Shown in pieces: positions 62,883-64,000 of a DNA stretch of 64,000 nucleotides. The translations under genes and the position numbers were made by a program. How positions within the stretch are numbered: the first letter of the stretch is position 1; each line of letters begins with the position of its first letter. Below the pieces are notes generated by a model, which made no database searches, was not told the DNA's origin, and worked only from the letters and a program-made list of their open reading frames with translations. The DNA lies in NCBI GenBank assembly GCA_963731745.1, contig CAVSWT010000014.1, positions 1 to 64,000 on the forward strand, given 5' to 3'. This stretch comes from CAVSWT01 sp963731745 (lineage in GTDB: Bacteria > Bacteroidota > Ignavibacteria > Ignavibacteriales > Ignavibacteriaceae).

Positions 62883-63419
62883 TTATTTCTTTGTTAAATT
62901 AAAACTCTTTTTTTCCTTATTAATATTTACTGTAAAGGTCCCGGAAAGACTCTGCATATCAGAAGAAAGTTTTGCATTATATTTTCCCATATATCTGTCG
63001 CGGATTTGGTCACTCATATTGATTGTCATTTTTTCAGGGTTAAAAGTTCCTTTAACTTCCTGGTTTACCGCATCTCTATAATGAATGGTTATTTTTCCTT
63101 TAAACGAAGTTGAATCTTGAGAAGTAATATTTAAAGTTGTAACCTTCGAATCCAATTTCCCCGTCCATGTACCTGTTAAATCGGGAATTTTTGATTCTTC
63201 TTTACCTTCAGCTTTTTGATTATCGACAGAGGCTGAGTCTGCCGGAGTTTGAATTGTTTCTACCTGATTCGTTTTATCTTCCGGCGGTTTAGCTTCTTCA
63301 TTTTTTGATTGACAGCCTGCATAAAATAAAACCGATGAAAATAAAAGTATAAAAATGATTCTAGCTTTGAAATCTTTTGAGGAAATAATATTTGAATCTT
63401 TCTTCCTAAAACTCTTCAT
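62883..63419 (-). CDS. Lipoprotein of unknown function
   Basis: The 178-residue protein has a long basic N-region, then a hydrophobic segment ending VLFYAGC (Cys36), a lipobox. A Pro/Glu/Lys-rich linker follows, then a compact beta domain starting IPDLTGTWTGKLDSKVTTLN, similar to lipocalin-like or DUF domains of calycin type. It is upstream of the PEGA lipoprotein with a 22-base gap, so the two are probably co-transcribed. Confidence 0.72.
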   Translation of the reverse strand: MKSFRKKDSNIISSKDFKARIIFILLFSSVLFYAGCQSKNEEAKPPEDKTNQVETIQTPADSASVDNQKAEGKEESKIPDLTGTWTGKLDSKVTTLNITSQDSTSFKGKITIHYRDAVNQEVKGTFNPEKMTINMSDQIRDRYMGKYNAKLSSDMQSLSGTFTVNINKEKKSFNLTKK

Positions 63420-64000
63420 AGAATAGTTCCTTTAAAATGATTTATTTAATTGTTGAAGAAAAAGAATGACTTAGCAAATATAACTATAATTCAATATCAC
63501 AAGATAAAGAGAAAATTATTTTTTATTGTGATATAAGTTTGAATATGGTCTTTTCCAAAGAAATAGTTATTAAATTCGGTTTTTATTGTGTGGTAAAATT
63601 CCTAATACTGCTCTAAGGAACAGTAAAGTAATTAATTTTAGCAATTTTTACGTGTAAAGATTTCGAGTTTAGTAAAACTTGCCTTAGTCTATCAATCATC
63701 AATTGAGTAAATCCAACATGTAAAAATTTCCCCAACCAGAAGTAATTTTGTAAATATACCTTTCTAAAAATTTTTATCAGTTTATAATACCTGCAATCTT
63801 TATATAAAGATTTCCACTTTTGAGTACCAAAATAACCTTCTTTAGCAATTATTACAGCACTTAACAGCACATTTTACACAGCATAATTTAAGCAATGAAC
63901 ATCCGTGTAGTCGCCTAAATTATAATAAGTTAACGGTTAGAATAATTGATAAAAATAGCCATTGGCATAATTCTTCTTGAATCTAATCGCAGTTATTAAA
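63420..64000. other. Intergenic DNA at the window end, no gene recognised
   Basis: AT-rich DNA of about 580 bases. A minus-strand reading of 85 residues (63613-63870) is open, but it uses a GTG start just after a stop codon, has no ribosome site and matches no family I know. I see no hairpin, RNA gene or repeat of the families seen elsewhere. Confidence 0.45.

Noticed and set aside
63613..63870. 85-residue minus-strand reading at the window end
   Set aside because: GTG start right after a stop, no ribosome site, no family match; kept only as part of the intergenic note.
1..64000. tRNA, rRNA or riboswitch genes
   Set aside because: None was recognised by eye; this is a weak negative, and a tRNAscan/Infernal run would decide.

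Overview
The window looks like a chromosomal segment of an Ignavibacteria/Chlorobi-group or otherwise Bacteroidota-like bacterium. The DNA is AT-rich, two proteins end in type IX secretion (T9SS) sorting domains (1-141 and 5797-6879), several genes encode outer-membrane receptors with N-terminal carboxypeptidase-like domains, and there are many short secreted or lipoprotein genes. I cannot fix the genus by eye. I recognised no tRNA, rRNA, phage or CRISPR locus.

Layout. 0-7 kb: a TonB-receptor-like protein with a secreted helical partner, an APC amino-acid permease, a REP-associated tyrosine transposase (RAYT) and a T9SS cargo protein. 7.1-10.9 kb: a type II restriction-modification island (controller, endonuclease, HaeIII-like cytosine methyltransferase, Vsr), then a duplicated HNH-nuclease remnant and a DUF559 nuclease gene bracketed by long GC-rich inverted-repeat elements. 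11-22 kb: mixed metabolic and secreted proteins (FAD oxidoreductase, cupredoxin, alpha/beta hydrolase, CBM9/DUF5916 outer-membrane protein, dihaem cytochrome c). 22-30.4 kb: a minus-strand tripartite RND efflux operon (TolC, membrane fusion protein, RND pump) that continues into an outer-membrane receptor and a second, decayed TolC gene. 30.5-36.9 kb: small secreted proteins, an RRM protein, a broken DUF1016 nuclease and a YcaQ-type glycosylase. 36.8-48.2 kb: accessory DNA full of short hairpins, with an IS200-like HUH transposase gene embedded, a 21-bp minisatellite, and three same-strand hypothetical genes with attC-like spacers. 48-64 kb: a two-component system with a YncE-like propeller, a C1-type peptidase, a GH43 glycosidase, a PLP decarboxylase, a ferritin-like protein, pyrimidine phosphorylase, aspartyl-tRNA synthetase and two lipoproteins.

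The most interesting structure is the hairpin family between about 36.8 and 48.2 kb. Several 20-bp palindromes differ in stem sequence with matching changes on both arms, yet keep the loop TTYA and a GTTAA-type flank. One hairpin occurs in an empty form (48025-48040) and a filled form (42294-42328) that carries a 19-bp palindrome beside the loop. A HUH/Y1 transposase gene ends inside one of these hairpins. A second candidate system is the DUF559 nuclease with a GC-rich element on each side.

A caution for all gene calls: at least eight genes carry what look like one- or two-base frame breaks, several in homopolymers. This fits uncorrected assembly indels at least as well as real gene decay.
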